Position numbers and translations under genes: made by a program. Positions 27,653 to 36,047 of a stretch of DNA of 64,000 nt are shown in pieces. Position 1 is the stretch's first letter, and every line of letters starts with the position of its first letter. The stretch is from Algoriphagus machipongonensis (lineage in GTDB: Bacteria > Bacteroidota > Bacteroidia > Cytophagales > Cyclobacteriaceae), in the NCBI RefSeq assembly GCF_000166275.1, contig NZ_CM001023.1, positions 1,144,501-1,208,500 of the forward strand, written 5' to 3'. The notes under the pieces were generated by a model that saw only the letters and a program-made list of their open reading frames with translations, had not been told where the DNA came from and did not search any database.

Positions 27653-28726
27653 ATGGCTTTACTGACTTTACACCGTACGAAACTCAAAGAGAATTTTGAG
27701 TTTTTGAAAGAACTTTTTGATTCACAAAAAATATCCTGGGGCGTTGTTTCCAAATTACTTTGTGGAAATAGAATGTATCTGCAGGAGTTGATAAACCTGG
27801 GAGTGCGGGAGATTCATGATTCTAGGATCAGCAATCTAGCCATGGTCAAAAAGATTAAACCATCTGTACAAACAGTCTATATCAAGCCCGTTTCCAAAAG
27901 AAATGTGGGTAAAATGGTGGAGTTTGCAGATGTCAGCTTAAACAGTGAGTTAAATACAATTCATTGGATTAGCGAAGAAGCTGTGCTTCAGAAAAAGAAG
28001 CACAAAATCATCATTATGGTGGAGACCGGTGACCTGAGAGAAGGAGTGATGGGGGAACAGTTAGTGGAATTTTATTCCCAAATTTTCCAGTTGCCAAATA
28101 TTGAAGTCATCGGTTTAGGGACGAATCTCAACTGCCTGAATGGGGTAATGCCATCTACAGATAAATTGATTCAGCTTTCTCTCTACAAGCAAATCATTGA
28201 GCTTAAATTCAATAAAAAAATACCTTGGGTTTCTGCCGGTACTTCTGTGACTATACCCTTGATGTTGACTCATCAATTACCATTGGGAATTAATCATTTC
28301 CGTGTTGGTGAAACCTTGTATTTTGGCTTGGACCTTTTTGAAGAGAAGTTGATAGAGGGAATGCAAGGAGATGTTTTTGTGCTTCACACAGAAATTGTGG
28401 AAATGCAAGAGAAACCTATGTTACCCGTTGGTAATCTGGCAAATAACCCACAAGGAGAGACAGCTGAAATAGATACAGAGTTGTATGGGCAAAGTTCTTT
28501 CCGGGCTATTTTGGACATAGGTTTATTAGATGTGGATCCAAAATATTTGATTCCAAAAGATCAGGGAATTGAGATTTTGGGAGCTAGCTCTGATATGATC
28601 ATTATCAATCTTGGGAAGAATCTTCAAAATTATAAAGTGGGAGATTCTCTAACTTTTGATCTGAAATATATGGGGGCCCTTGGACTACTGAATTCTGATT
28701 ACGTGGATAAGAAAGTAATCAGCTAA
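27653..28726 (+). CDS. alanine/ornithine racemase family PLP-dependent enzyme
   Basis: A 357-residue fold-type III PLP protein of the predicted amino-acid racemase group (COG3457, including ornithine racemase). The PLP lysine should be K34 in WGVVSKLLCGN, which replaces the KANAYGHG motif of alanine racemases. Further family segments: HDSRISNLAMVKK, VETGDLREGVM, NIEVIGLGTNLNCLNG, the phosphate-binding PWVSAGTSVTIP, and NHFRVGETLYFGLDLFE. The C-terminal domain has LDIGLLDVDP and LGASSDMIIINL. Substrate not determinable. It follows the SSF transporter and GNAT, which suggests use of imported D- or L-amino acids. Confidence 0.85.
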   Translation: MALLTLHRTKLKENFEFLKELFDSQKISWGVVSKLLCGNRMYLQELINLGVREIHDSRISNLAMVKKIKPSVQTVYIKPVSKRNVGKMVEFADVSLNSELNTIHWISEEAVLQKKKHKIIIMVETGDLREGVMGEQLVEFYSQIFQLPNIEVIGLGTNLNCLNGVMPSTDKLIQLSLYKQIIELKFNKKIPWVSAGTSVTIPLMLTHQLPLGINHFRVGETLYFGLDLFEEKLIEGMQGDVFVLHTEIVEMQEKPMLPVGNLANNPQGETAEIDTELYGQSSFRAILDIGLLDVDPKYLIPKDQGIEILGASSDMIIINLGKNLQNYKVGDSLTFDLKYMGALGLLNSDYVDKKVIS

Positions 28727-28803
28727 AAATTAATCAAAACCACTTTTCTAGGATTTTTTGGCATTGACTTAGTTTCAATTGAGGGGAAACCAAAATTGAA
28801 AAC

Positions 28804-29394
28804 ATGAAAAAGCTATTGCTAATTATCGCCCTAGGATTCATTGGAATTTCAGCATCTCAAGCACAATCAGAAAAATTAGGAGGATTTGGAGTCCGAGGTG
28901 GAGCCAGCCTTTTCAACTTCGGAGGTAGTGATGTTTCTGAAAATGATTATACCAATCGTGTAGGATTCCATGTAGGTGGATATACGATGCTGTTTATGAC
29001 AGAACGTCTTTCTTTGGAACCGGGATTATATTATTCTGTCAAAGGAACTCAAAACGATGACTTTGCAGACAGTAGAGCGATTTTGAATTACTTGGATATT
29101 CCAGTGCTTTTCAGAATGTACCCTTCAGAAGGGATCAACATCTTTGCTGGACCACAGATTTCTTTCTTAATGAATTCGAAGTTTGAAGGAGATTTCTTTG
29201 GAAACACTATTTCCTATGATTCTGATGCCATCAAAGAGACCGACTTAGGTCTTGTACTGGGTGTTGGTTATAATTTACCAAAAGGATTTAACGTACAAGC
29301 GTCTTACGATTACGGCTTTACTCCGATTTTCAAGGACAGTGATGCGGATGTGTATAACAGAGGATTTAAATTATCTGCTGGATATACTTTCTAA
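28804..29394 (+). CDS. porin-family outer-membrane beta-barrel protein
   Basis: 196 residues: signal peptide MKKLLLIIALGFIGISASQAQ, then an OmpW/PorT-like barrel. Conserved turns LSLEPGLYYSVKG, NYLDIPVLFRMYP, INIFAGPQISFLMNSKF, DLGLVLGVGYNLPKGFNVQASYDYG, ending FKLSAGYTF. The patterns EPG, YLDIPVL and AGPQ are shared with the two barrels at 32.8 and 33.5 kb, so these are paralogs. It sits behind the racemase operon with a 77-bp spacer and has its own terminator, so it may be separately expressed. Function unknown. Confidence 0.82.
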   Translation: MKKLLLIIALGFIGISASQAQSEKLGGFGVRGGASLFNFGGSDVSENDYTNRVGFHVGGYTMLFMTERLSLEPGLYYSVKGTQNDDFADSRAILNYLDIPVLFRMYPSEGINIFAGPQISFLMNSKFEGDFFGNTISYDSDAIKETDLGLVLGVGYNLPKGFNVQASYDYGFTPIFKDSDADVYNRGFKLSAGYTF

Positions 29395-29410
29395 ATTTAA
29401 GCAAAAAACA

Positions 29411-29446
29411 AAAACACCTCTGAGATAAAGCAGAGGTGTTTTTTTT
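29411..29446 (+). terminator. rho-independent terminator
   Basis: AACACCTCTG-agataaag-CAGAGGTGTT, a 10-bp perfect stem, then a T run. Confidence 0.95.
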
Positions 29447-29581
29447 ATGTAGGAGTGCCAATAAAAATCACTCTGAACGCCTGACTGATATAAGTAAGAA
29501 GTCGAAGCGTTCTTGACATTTCTCGGATTGACACACTTTCCGAACCTTTAGTTAAACTCTCGATTTTTGTAAACTCGAGTT

Positions 29582-30673
29582 CTAATTCATACTATTAATC
29601 CAGTCTTTGATTAGTTGCACGCCTTCTATGTGCACTGTAGTTCTTCCAAGTTCTGGCATCGCAATACCCACTTCGGTGGAATTCATACGGTGAGTAATGA
29701 TCGATTCATCTGCCTTTCCTGGGACAATGTCATAATCAAAACTTCCAGCTCCATTTCCAGCAGCAACAGGAGTTTTCATAACCCCTAATTTCATCTGATC
29801 CTCTTGATCAAAAGTTAAAAATAGTCCAGAAGTACTTGCAGGTCCCTCGGCGCTGTGACAATGAGAGCAATTGACATCAAGGTAAGCCATCGCCCTCTTA
29901 GACAAGGCTTGTGATTCATCCTGATAATTGATCATTGATGGGTAAGTTTCTTTACCTTCAAATCCCTCTAGAATTCCGGACTCTTGCCAATGCGCCAATT
30001 GATTTAATGTAGTGTCTTGATAGTTTAAATCATGATTCAAATGCTTGATTTGAGCCCCTATTGGAGCTAAAACCTCTGATTTATTGTGGCAGGTCTTGCA
30101 TTGATTTTTGTTTGGGATCAGGTAATTGATCACTTGATCTTCTCCCTTTAAATCAGTGAACTTCACCGTTTTTTCTCCACCCACTACTTTCAATACTGCT
30201 TCCGTCTGTTCCTCATTCCAAATGTATGGAAAGGCCTCCCAGCCATTTTCCTCTAGAATCAACAACCGGGTTTCTATAATCCTTTGCTTACTCGTCTGGT
30301 CTCGAAGATCCTCAGTAAAGTAAAAATTCTTGATTAAAATAGTCCCTATTGGGTATTGGAGTTCTCCTTCAGAGATTCCAGCTTTCTGACCAGAAGGGAT
30401 CTTGATAAAGCGTTTTTTGAGCGCATAGTCAGTAAATAAAGAGGATGCAGGCTCATAAGGGATTACTTCTTCCCTTGGATTTAAGTTGGCAAGCTCCCCT
30501 TGGAAGAATTGATAGGTGGAAAGTTTTTTGTAGGGCAAATTTCCATCTGCAATTTCTTCAGGTAATGGTTCAGATTTCTGGGTTGCATCCTGAACAGATG
30601 AGTTGTTACAACCAGCAAGTTGTATTGCCAAGATGAAGGGGATTGCTCTGAAAATATAACTTTGGATACTCAT
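29582..30673 (-). CDS. SO2930-family diheme c-type cytochrome lipoprotein
   Basis: About 363 residues from the ATG at 30673 (MSIQSYIFRAIPFILAIQLAGCNN), preferred to an earlier frame start because it gives a lipobox QLAGC and lies 4 bases after the upstream stop. Two heme sites CxxCH are visible: QCKTCHNKSE (central) and NCSHCHSAEGP (C-terminal third). The order and length match the TIGR03806 family, whose genes are typically next to the TIGR03805 beta-helix protein, as here. It should be an electron-carrying periplasmic or outer-membrane lipoprotein; partner and substrate are not known. MPELGRTTVHIEGVQLIKDWINSM is the usual family end. Confidence 0.9.
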   Translation of the reverse strand: MSIQSYIFRAIPFILAIQLAGCNNSSVQDATQKSEPLPEEIADGNLPYKKLSTYQFFQGELANLNPREEVIPYEPASSLFTDYALKKRFIKIPSGQKAGISEGELQYPIGTILIKNFYFTEDLRDQTSKQRIIETRLLILEENGWEAFPYIWNEEQTEAVLKVVGGEKTVKFTDLKGEDQVINYLIPNKNQCKTCHNKSEVLAPIGAQIKHLNHDLNYQDTTLNQLAHWQESGILEGFEGKETYPSMINYQDESQALSKRAMAYLDVNCSHCHSAEGPASTSGLFLTFDQEDQMKLGVMKTPVAAGNGAGSFDYDIVPGKADESIITHRMNSTEVGIAMPELGRTTVHIEGVQLIKDWINSMN

Positions 30674-30677
30674 CTTT

Positions 30678-31970
30678 TTAAAGGGAAGCCAAACTTGAAA
30701 CATCTGTTGAAACGCTCACCTGACAGTTTTGAAAGAGTTCGTAATCTTTGAAAGCCTGAATGTTCTCATCTCCATCCATCAAGTAAAAACGAGTAAAATG
30801 CATATTCTCTATTCCTTCTTCTTGAATACAAATCTTCATTGGATTCGTCTCTATCTTTTCGCTGATGGAAGTGTCCCAAATACCATCATAAACAATGTCT
30901 TGGGTTTTTCCTTTGCCATGGGCATTATAGACTGATATCAATTGACCTAGTTCTCTGGATAAATCAGGTATTTTCAGTGTTCTTTCGTAGTGATTTCCAT
31001 GAATGTATACATCTCTGCTGTATGGTGACCAGTTAGGTGCCTCTGATGGGAAACCGGTAATTTGGTAGCTCGCAATTGCAACACCAGTCGTTTTATTACC
31101 TACGATGTTGTTATTGAAAATCTCTACTTCTTTTGCTGCGAGTAGCACAATTCCAGATCCTGGAGGGATCATCGTAACCGTATTTCCATTAGGTCCTTCG
31201 CCTAATGGAGTGGCAAAGTTTTCATGATTGTTTTCGATGATTTCGTTATCATATATCTTAGTTCCACGTCCGTCGGCTTTTGGTAAGCCAGGTAGATTAA
31301 AAACTAGAATTCCTCCCGAATTATCTCTAGCGACGTTATTGAATACTTCCGCATTGTCACAATTTTCAATTTCTATACCTGCCACATTTCCGAAAGCAAG
31401 CGAGTTTTTTACAATGATGTTCTCAGATTGACCTACGTAAATGCCAGCGTCTTTGGAATGAGAAGCGATGCAATTGTCTATCACTACATTTTTGCATTGA
31501 ACAGGGTAAATGGCATATGTTCCGTTTTTGGATTTATCTCCATTTGTCCAGGTTACATTTATTTCCCTGAAAGTTATCCCATCCGTATGCTGCGCTTTTA
31601 CACCATCACCGGGAGCATCTTCAATACTGAATTTCTCAAGTAAAATATTGTTCCCTACAATTTTAACTCCCTCTCCGCCGCTATTAAGGCCTCTAAAGGA
31701 TAGCACAGATTCCTCCATTCCTGAGCCAATGATTTTGATGTTTTTCTTATTGTCAAGAATCAATTGTGTCTTTAGCTCATAGAAGAGAGGTGCTATGGTA
31801 ATGGTACCTCCATCCTCAACCATAATAAAGTCTTCAACCAATTTGTCTACTTGCTCTTGGCTTGCTCGAGGAAGCTTTGAGGAGTCAAATGATTGCTCGT
31901 TAGAACTACTTGAGCAGCTAGCTAAGCAAAACAAAAAAAGAACTGAGAAAAAGAGATTTATCCTGACCAT
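30678..31970 (-). CDS. parallel beta-helix lipoprotein (SO2931-like, TIGR03805)
   Basis: A 430-residue lipoprotein: MVRINLFFSVLFLFCLASC gives a lipobox LASC, then a serine-rich linker. The bulk is a right-handed beta-helix with regular NNI/GVxI rungs (LDNKKNIKIIGSG, VVIDNCIASHSKDAGIYVGQSENIIVKNSLAFGNVAGIEIENCDNAEVFNNVARDNSGGILVF). It pairs with the diheme cytochrome gene 4 bases downstream, the known TIGR03805/TIGR03806 couple. Beta-helix proteins of this kind often bind or cleave glycans; the activity here is unassigned. A -7 element just upstream gives a short leader. Confidence 0.9.
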   Translation of the reverse strand: MVRINLFFSVLFLFCLASCSSSSNEQSFDSSKLPRASQEQVDKLVEDFIMVEDGGTITIAPLFYELKTQLILDNKKNIKIIGSGMEESVLSFRGLNSGGEGVKIVGNNILLEKFSIEDAPGDGVKAQHTDGITFREINVTWTNGDKSKNGTYAIYPVQCKNVVIDNCIASHSKDAGIYVGQSENIIVKNSLAFGNVAGIEIENCDNAEVFNNVARDNSGGILVFNLPGLPKADGRGTKIYDNEIIENNHENFATPLGEGPNGNTVTMIPPGSGIVLLAAKEVEIFNNNIVGNKTTGVAIASYQITGFPSEAPNWSPYSRDVYIHGNHYERTLKIPDLSRELGQLISVYNAHGKGKTQDIVYDGIWDTSISEKIETNPMKICIQEEGIENMHFTRFYLMDGDENIQAFKDYELFQNCQVSVSTDVSSLASL

Positions 31971-31989
31971 GGCTTGATTGGGTTTTATT

Positions 31990-31997
31990 CAAAACTA
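31990..31997 (-). promoter_or_regulatory. candidate -7 element of the beta-helix/cytochrome operon
   Basis: The minus strand reads TAGTTTTG (TAnnTTTG), about 20 bases before the ATG. No clear -33 element at the normal distance. Confidence 0.45.
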
Positions 31998-32053
31998 TGA
32001 ACCTCAAAGATTGCCGGTCTTCAGAAAAAATACTATTGATAAAAATCAACAAA

Positions 32054-32617
32054 TCAGATTTTTGCGCGGATCCGGCTTAGTGTTTCTATACTCATATCCA
32101 GATAAGAGGCTATATGCCCAACAGATGCTTTCTGTATCACTTTAGGTCTATACTCCATCAGTTCAAGGTAGCGTTCTCGAGCTGATTTAAATTTTGAAAA
32201 TATCTGTTGCTCCTCTAAAACAATGTAATATTCTTCCAGAATCATCCGGTAAGCCCTTTCTGTTTCAGGATGATTTTCAAACATATTTAACAAGGTGTCA
32301 TGCGAAATTCTATAGGCAATGCTCTTTTCAAGAGTTTCTATATTTTCATAAGAAGGTTTCCGGGTAATGAAAGAATGCATGGCTGTAACGAACTCTCCAT
32401 CTAGAGTAAAAGAAACAGTGATGTCACGATTTTCTCGGGTGTAATAACTACGGGCAGATCCTGTCAAAAAATAATAAAGGTACTCACTGACCTTCCCTTT
32501 TTGTTCCAGTAATTCCCCCTTTTCAAATTTCACCTCTTCCAGATTACTCAAAAAACCGGCCTTAGCGTTGTCGCTTAGAAAGGGGAATTTGTCAAATATT
32601 CCAAGAAAATTTTCCAT
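32054..32617 (-). CDS. Crp/Fnr family transcriptional regulator
   Basis: 187 residues. The N-terminal cyclic-nucleotide-binding jelly roll has EKGELLEQKGKVSEYLYYFLTGSARSYY (about 31-58) and DITVSFTLDGEFVTAMHSFITRKPSYENIETLE; the RxS phosphate-cassette residues for cAMP are not evident. The C-terminal helix-turn-helix is short: ASVGHIASYLDMSIETLSRIRAKI. This is the common Bacteroidota type whose ligand is unknown. It is transcribed toward the beta-helix operon and divergent from the beta-barrel at 32.8 kb, and could regulate either. Confidence 0.88.
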   Translation of the reverse strand: MENFLGIFDKFPFLSDNAKAGFLSNLEEVKFEKGELLEQKGKVSEYLYYFLTGSARSYYTRENRDITVSFTLDGEFVTAMHSFITRKPSYENIETLEKSIAYRISHDTLLNMFENHPETERAYRMILEEYYIVLEEQQIFSKFKSARERYLELMEYRPKVIQKASVGHIASYLDMSIETLSRIRAKI

Positions 32618-32793
32618 AGTATCTTACTAAATAAAGTTGCTAAAAATCATTTTTTTCAAAAAGCTTCTGTTAGATTCAAAGATTGATTGAAAAAATATAG
32701 CTTACTGATATACTTTTACGAACAATTGATTTTAAACCTCAATTTAACAATCGAAAGCAAGTCTTTTATAGAATAGCGTTAAAATAAAGGCAG

Positions 32794-33345
32794 ATGAAGT
32801 ATTTTTTACCCCTAATTATATTCTCAATCCTTTCTTTAGAGAGTTTTGGACAAGCTGGTATTAGAGCAGGGATGAGTTCGGGAAACTTTACCAATTCTAA
32901 TTACAAAGCCATGCTCGGGATACACGGGGGAGTTTATTATCGGGCTGAGTTAGGCTTTATTTCCATCGAACCTGGGGTTCAGTTTGCTCAGAGAGGATCG
33001 AAGAGAAACGATGGGCAAACAGGTAAAGTCATCACGGAGAGGCTCAATTACGTGGATGCACCACTGCTTTTCAGAATCAATTTTCTTCCAGAAGTTCATT
33101 TATTTGTCGGGCCACAGGCTTCATTTTTGATTTCTAGGAAATATGAATTTGAAGGAGATGTGGATACCAATTCAGAAGCTTTCCCAAAAACAGAATTTGG
33201 AGGAGTAGGGGGAATAGGCGTTAGTTTTCCTTATGGCGTTAATTTCCAAGTCAGTTTTGATATCGCTAAAACAGATTTGGGAGACTATTATCCAGATAAA
33301 AGAAATAAGGTGCTGAAGCTTTCTTTGGCATTTGACTTGTATTGA
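32794..33345 (+). CDS. outer-membrane beta-barrel protein, paralog 2
   Basis: 183 residues. Signal peptide MKYFLPLIIFSILSLESFGQ, then barrel strands with FISIEPGVQFAQRGSK, ITERLNYVDAPLLFRINFLPEVHLFVGPQASFLISRKYEF, and an end VLKLSLAFDLY. It aligns along its whole length with the gene at 33478 (ITEKVNYIDVPVLVRVN, AGPQASVLISRDYE) and more loosely with that at 28804. The 176-bp spacer to the Crp gene has no exact TAnnTTTG. Specific function not readable. Confidence 0.8.
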   Translation: MKYFLPLIIFSILSLESFGQAGIRAGMSSGNFTNSNYKAMLGIHGGVYYRAELGFISIEPGVQFAQRGSKRNDGQTGKVITERLNYVDAPLLFRINFLPEVHLFVGPQASFLISRKYEFEGDVDTNSEAFPKTEFGGVGGIGVSFPYGVNFQVSFDIAKTDLGDYYPDKRNKVLKLSLAFDLY

Positions 33346-33477
33346 TATCAGCCTAATAGCTAATTATTCCCTGTTTGTGTATTAAAATATTTAATCTTTT
33401 AGGTTTAAATTCGCATTAAATAGGTTCTTTTTAGAAAAAGGCATTATAAATCAAACCAAATAAATTTAACAGGACAC

Positions 33478-34026
33478 ATGAAAAAGTTGTTGTTTTTAAT
33501 CTTTTCGATTGGGCTAATCTCTACGGCCCAAGCCCAATTTGGAGTGAGAGCTGGGTATAACTCATCGAATTTCTCTGATACTAATTTTGATAGCAAGCAT
33601 GGTTTTCATGTGGGAGCATATTATAAAATTGATGCTCCAGTGGTTGCCATTGAACCTGGGATTCAGTTTACTCAAAAAGGATATACAGGAATGGACGCTG
33701 CAAGTGGTGATGATATCACAGAAAAAGTGAATTACATAGACGTTCCAGTTCTAGTTAGAGTGAATATTTTGCCTATTGTCAATGTCTTTGCAGGTCCTCA
33801 AGCCTCGGTTTTGATCTCTAGAGATTATGAATTAGGAAATACCTCAGATTCAAGTACAGAAGTGATCAAAGGATATGATATTGGCGCTGTATTAGGTCTT
33901 GGAGTGAATTTACCTTTAGGACTTAACTTGCAGGCTAGTTACGATTTGGGATTGTCAGACCTGAATTATTTTGATACAGATGTGAAAAACAGAGTGTTTA
34001 AACTGTCACTAGGTTTAGACCTTTAA
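33478..34026 (+). CDS. outer-membrane beta-barrel protein, paralog 3
   Basis: 182 residues: signal peptide MKKLLFLIFSIGLISTAQAQ, mature FGVRAGYNSSNFSDTNF, VVAIEPGIQFTQKGYTG, VNYIDVPVLVRVNILPIVNVFAGPQASVLISRDYEL, GLNLQASYDLGLSDLNYFD, and terminal VFKLSLGLDL. Closely related to the preceding gene and, in its signal peptide and AGPQ/EPG turns, to the one at 28804. A tandem duplication is the simplest origin. A hairpin with a GAAA tetraloop terminates it. Confidence 0.8.
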   Translation: MKKLLFLIFSIGLISTAQAQFGVRAGYNSSNFSDTNFDSKHGFHVGAYYKIDAPVVAIEPGIQFTQKGYTGMDAASGDDITEKVNYIDVPVLVRVNILPIVNVFAGPQASVLISRDYELGNTSDSSTEVIKGYDIGAVLGLGVNLPLGLNLQASYDLGLSDLNYFDTDVKNRVFKLSLGLDL

Positions 34027-34048
34027 ATAAAAATTTTACCACAATGTG

Positions 34049-34080
34049 AAAGCCTGGCGAAAGTCAGGTTTTTATTTTTT
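34049..34080 (+). terminator. hairpin terminator with GAAA tetraloop
   Basis: AAAGCCTGGC-GAAA-GTCAGGTTT with two G-T pairs, followed by TTATTTTTT. It overlaps the 3' end of ruvC on the other strand. Confidence 0.8.
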
Positions 34081-34647
34081 CACTCTGTCTGGATTGTCTT
34101 CAATGAATGATTTCCAGCCCTTACTTCTTCCTCTTGTCTGTACACGGCCTTCATGAAAATGATGACATAAGGCTACAGCCAAAGCATCGGTTGCATCCAG
34201 CATTTTGGGGAGCTCTTTCAAATCAAATAAAGTTTGTAGCATGGCTGCTACCTGTTCTTTGGAAGCATTCCCATTTCCAGTCACAGATTGCTTGACCTTC
34301 TTAGGGGAATATTCGGTGATCGGTATTTCTCTGGCTAAAGCAGCTGCCATGGCTACTCCCTGCGCTCTTCCTAATTTGAGCATGGATTGTACGTTTACTC
34401 CGTAGAAAGGTGCTTCCAAAGCAACCGAATCGGGTAAGAATTCCTCAATTATTCCAGAAATTCTCTCAAAAATCTTCTTCAATTTCAGTTCGTGAGTCCC
34501 ATATTTTTTCAAATGGATCACACCATATTGAAGCAGCTCGTATTTTTTGCCTTCAGTCTTGATCAAACCATAGCCCATCACATTGGTACCAGGGTCTATG
34601 CCTAAAATTATTTTTTCCTTCGTGGGATTTTTCACTTCTTTACTCAC
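34072..34647 (-). CDS. ruvC: Holliday junction resolvase RuvC
   Basis: A 191-residue endonuclease that resolves four-way DNA junctions with RuvAB. Catalytic acidic residues: D18 in [14 protein letters not shown], the glutamate in [23 protein letters not shown], and the pair in [35 protein letters not shown] is the family's conserved middle. The C-terminus is a short basic tail. The start is GTG at 34647, 21 bases from the divergent glycosyltransferase ATG. ruvA and ruvB are not nearby. Confidence 0.96.
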   Translation of the reverse strand: MSKEVKNPTKEKIILGIDPGTNVMGYGLIKTEGKKYELLQYGVIHLKKYGTHELKLKKIFERISGIIEEFLPDSVALEAPFYGVNVQSMLKLGRAQGVAMAAALAREIPITEYSPKKVKQSVTGNGNASKEQVAAMLQTLFDLKELPKMLDATDALAVALCHHFHEGRVQTRGRSKGWKSFIEDNPDRVKK

Positions 34648-34668
34648 CTTCGCAAGTTAGCCCAAAAG

Positions 34669-35796
34669 ATGCTAAAATTTTACCTGATAGGAATTCTCTG
34701 TTACTGCCTGCTACTTTGGTTGATGGCTAGGACTTGGCCTAAAGCGGTAAAAAGTCTTGAACTCCCAAAGTCAAAAATTCCTATCAGTTTAGTAATTGCT
34801 TGTCGCAATGAAGCTCTTAGAGTTCCCTCCCTAGTGTCGCAAATAAGAAATCTGGACTATCCCTATTTAGAAGTGATATTGGTAGATGATCATAGTGAAG
34901 ATCAAACTTTTGATCTCCTAACTGCTGAATTAGAAGGGGAAGAGCATGTGAAAATTCTCAGAGGGGTGGGAGTTGGTAAGAAAACTGCCATTTCTCAAGC
35001 GGTTTCTATTGCTTCCGGAGAATTGATTCTCTGTACTGATGCTGATTGTAACTGGCCTCAGGATTGGTTAGAAACCTTAATGGCTCCCTTTAGTGATCCT
35101 AAAATTCAGCTGGTTGCCGGTCCAGTTCTCTGTGAAGAAAATGAGCAATTCCTGTCTAAATTTCAAAAAATAGACTGGTTGAGCATATTGATGGTCAGCA
35201 ATTTTGCGATACAAAAAGAGAGGCCAATCATGTGCAGTGCGGCGAATATGATGTATAGAAAAACTGCTTTTGAAAAGGTAAATGGTTATTCTGGAAATGA
35301 AAAATATTGGTCTGGAGACGATGAGTTTTTGCTTAAAAAGATGGTTTCACATTTTGGCCCTGAGGCAATTCAATACCTGCCGTTTCAGCAGTCTTTGGTG
35401 AAAACCCAAGCAGAGTCAAATTGGAGCTCATTGTTTAACCAACGAATTCGATGGGCAGGAAAATGGAAAGCGCATGAGTCAAGCTTTCATATTTTGTCTG
35501 CTTTCCTACCGTTTTTGATGCAGTTATTCTGGATATCCTCTTTTGTATTGCTGACTTTAGATTGGGAAGGGGGCATGATATTTCTTGCGGTCTGGGGAAT
35601 TAAAATTGTGGGAGAAGCACTAGCTTTCGGAAGGATTACAAGAAGTCTGAATACTCCCTTATCTTTGAGTAACCTAATCTTGACTTCATTTATTCATCCA
35701 TTTTATGTGCTTGGAATTGGGATTGGGTTGATTCGAGGGAAGTACAGTTGGAAAGGCAGAAAGAATCTCGCATTATCAAAGATTGAAAAAACATGA
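34669..35796 (+). CDS. family 2 glycosyltransferase, membrane-anchored
   Basis: 375 residues. One N-terminal helix (about 2-20) precedes a GT-A domain: IPISLVIACRNEALRVPSLVSQI, the nucleotide-sugar residues VDDHSED (72-78), the metal site TDADCNWP (123-130), and the processive-type QRIRWAGKWKAHE near 262-274. At least three C-terminal helices follow. This layout resembles PgaC/NodC-like synthases and related lipid-linked transferases. Its partner at 37867 is similar in size and order. It begins a tightly coupled seven-gene run, overlapping the next gene by ATGA. Confidence 0.87.
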   Translation: MLKFYLIGILCYCLLLWLMARTWPKAVKSLELPKSKIPISLVIACRNEALRVPSLVSQIRNLDYPYLEVILVDDHSEDQTFDLLTAELEGEEHVKILRGVGVGKKTAISQAVSIASGELILCTDADCNWPQDWLETLMAPFSDPKIQLVAGPVLCEENEQFLSKFQKIDWLSILMVSNFAIQKERPIMCSAANMMYRKTAFEKVNGYSGNEKYWSGDDEFLLKKMVSHFGPEAIQYLPFQQSLVKTQAESNWSSLFNQRIRWAGKWKAHESSFHILSAFLPFLMQLFWISSFVLLTLDWEGGMIFLAVWGIKIVGEALAFGRITRSLNTPLSLSNLILTSFIHPFYVLGIGIGLIRGKYSWKGRKNLALSKIEKT

Positions 35797-36044
35797 CAGA
35801 CCGGGAATTTGATTTGATGGATGAATTGTACTTTGTGCAACCCTTTCAATACTTACAAGAGACATTGGGTTGGGAGGAAAAGGTAATTCTAGAGTCACTA
35901 GAAAGCTTGTACAAGCGGGGCTTGATAAAATGCCTGAAAAGTCCGGATGAGGAATGCTTTTATCAGGTGAACATCCAGGAGGAAGGCAGTAAATTATATT
36001 TTCTAGCGACTAAAAAGGGGCTTATGGCTCATAACACGATTTAA
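35793..36044 (+). CDS. small winged-helix-like protein of unknown function
   Basis: 83 residues, no recognised family. The sequence MDELYFVQPFQYLQETLGWEEKVILESLESLYKRGLIKCL reads like the first helices and turn of a winged-helix domain (compact, with EVL-xSLxxLYKRGLI like MarR/DUF-type readouts), then FYQVNIQEEGSKLYFLATKKGLMAHNTI as a wing plus short tail. No membrane segment or signal. It is ATGA-coupled to the glycosyltransferase before it and 3 bases from the phosphatase after it. A regulatory or adaptor role is possible but is inference. Confidence 0.65.
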   Translation: MTDREFDLMDELYFVQPFQYLQETLGWEEKVILESLESLYKRGLIKCLKSPDEECFYQVNIQEEGSKLYFLATKKGLMAHNTI

Positions 36045-36047
36045 TCA

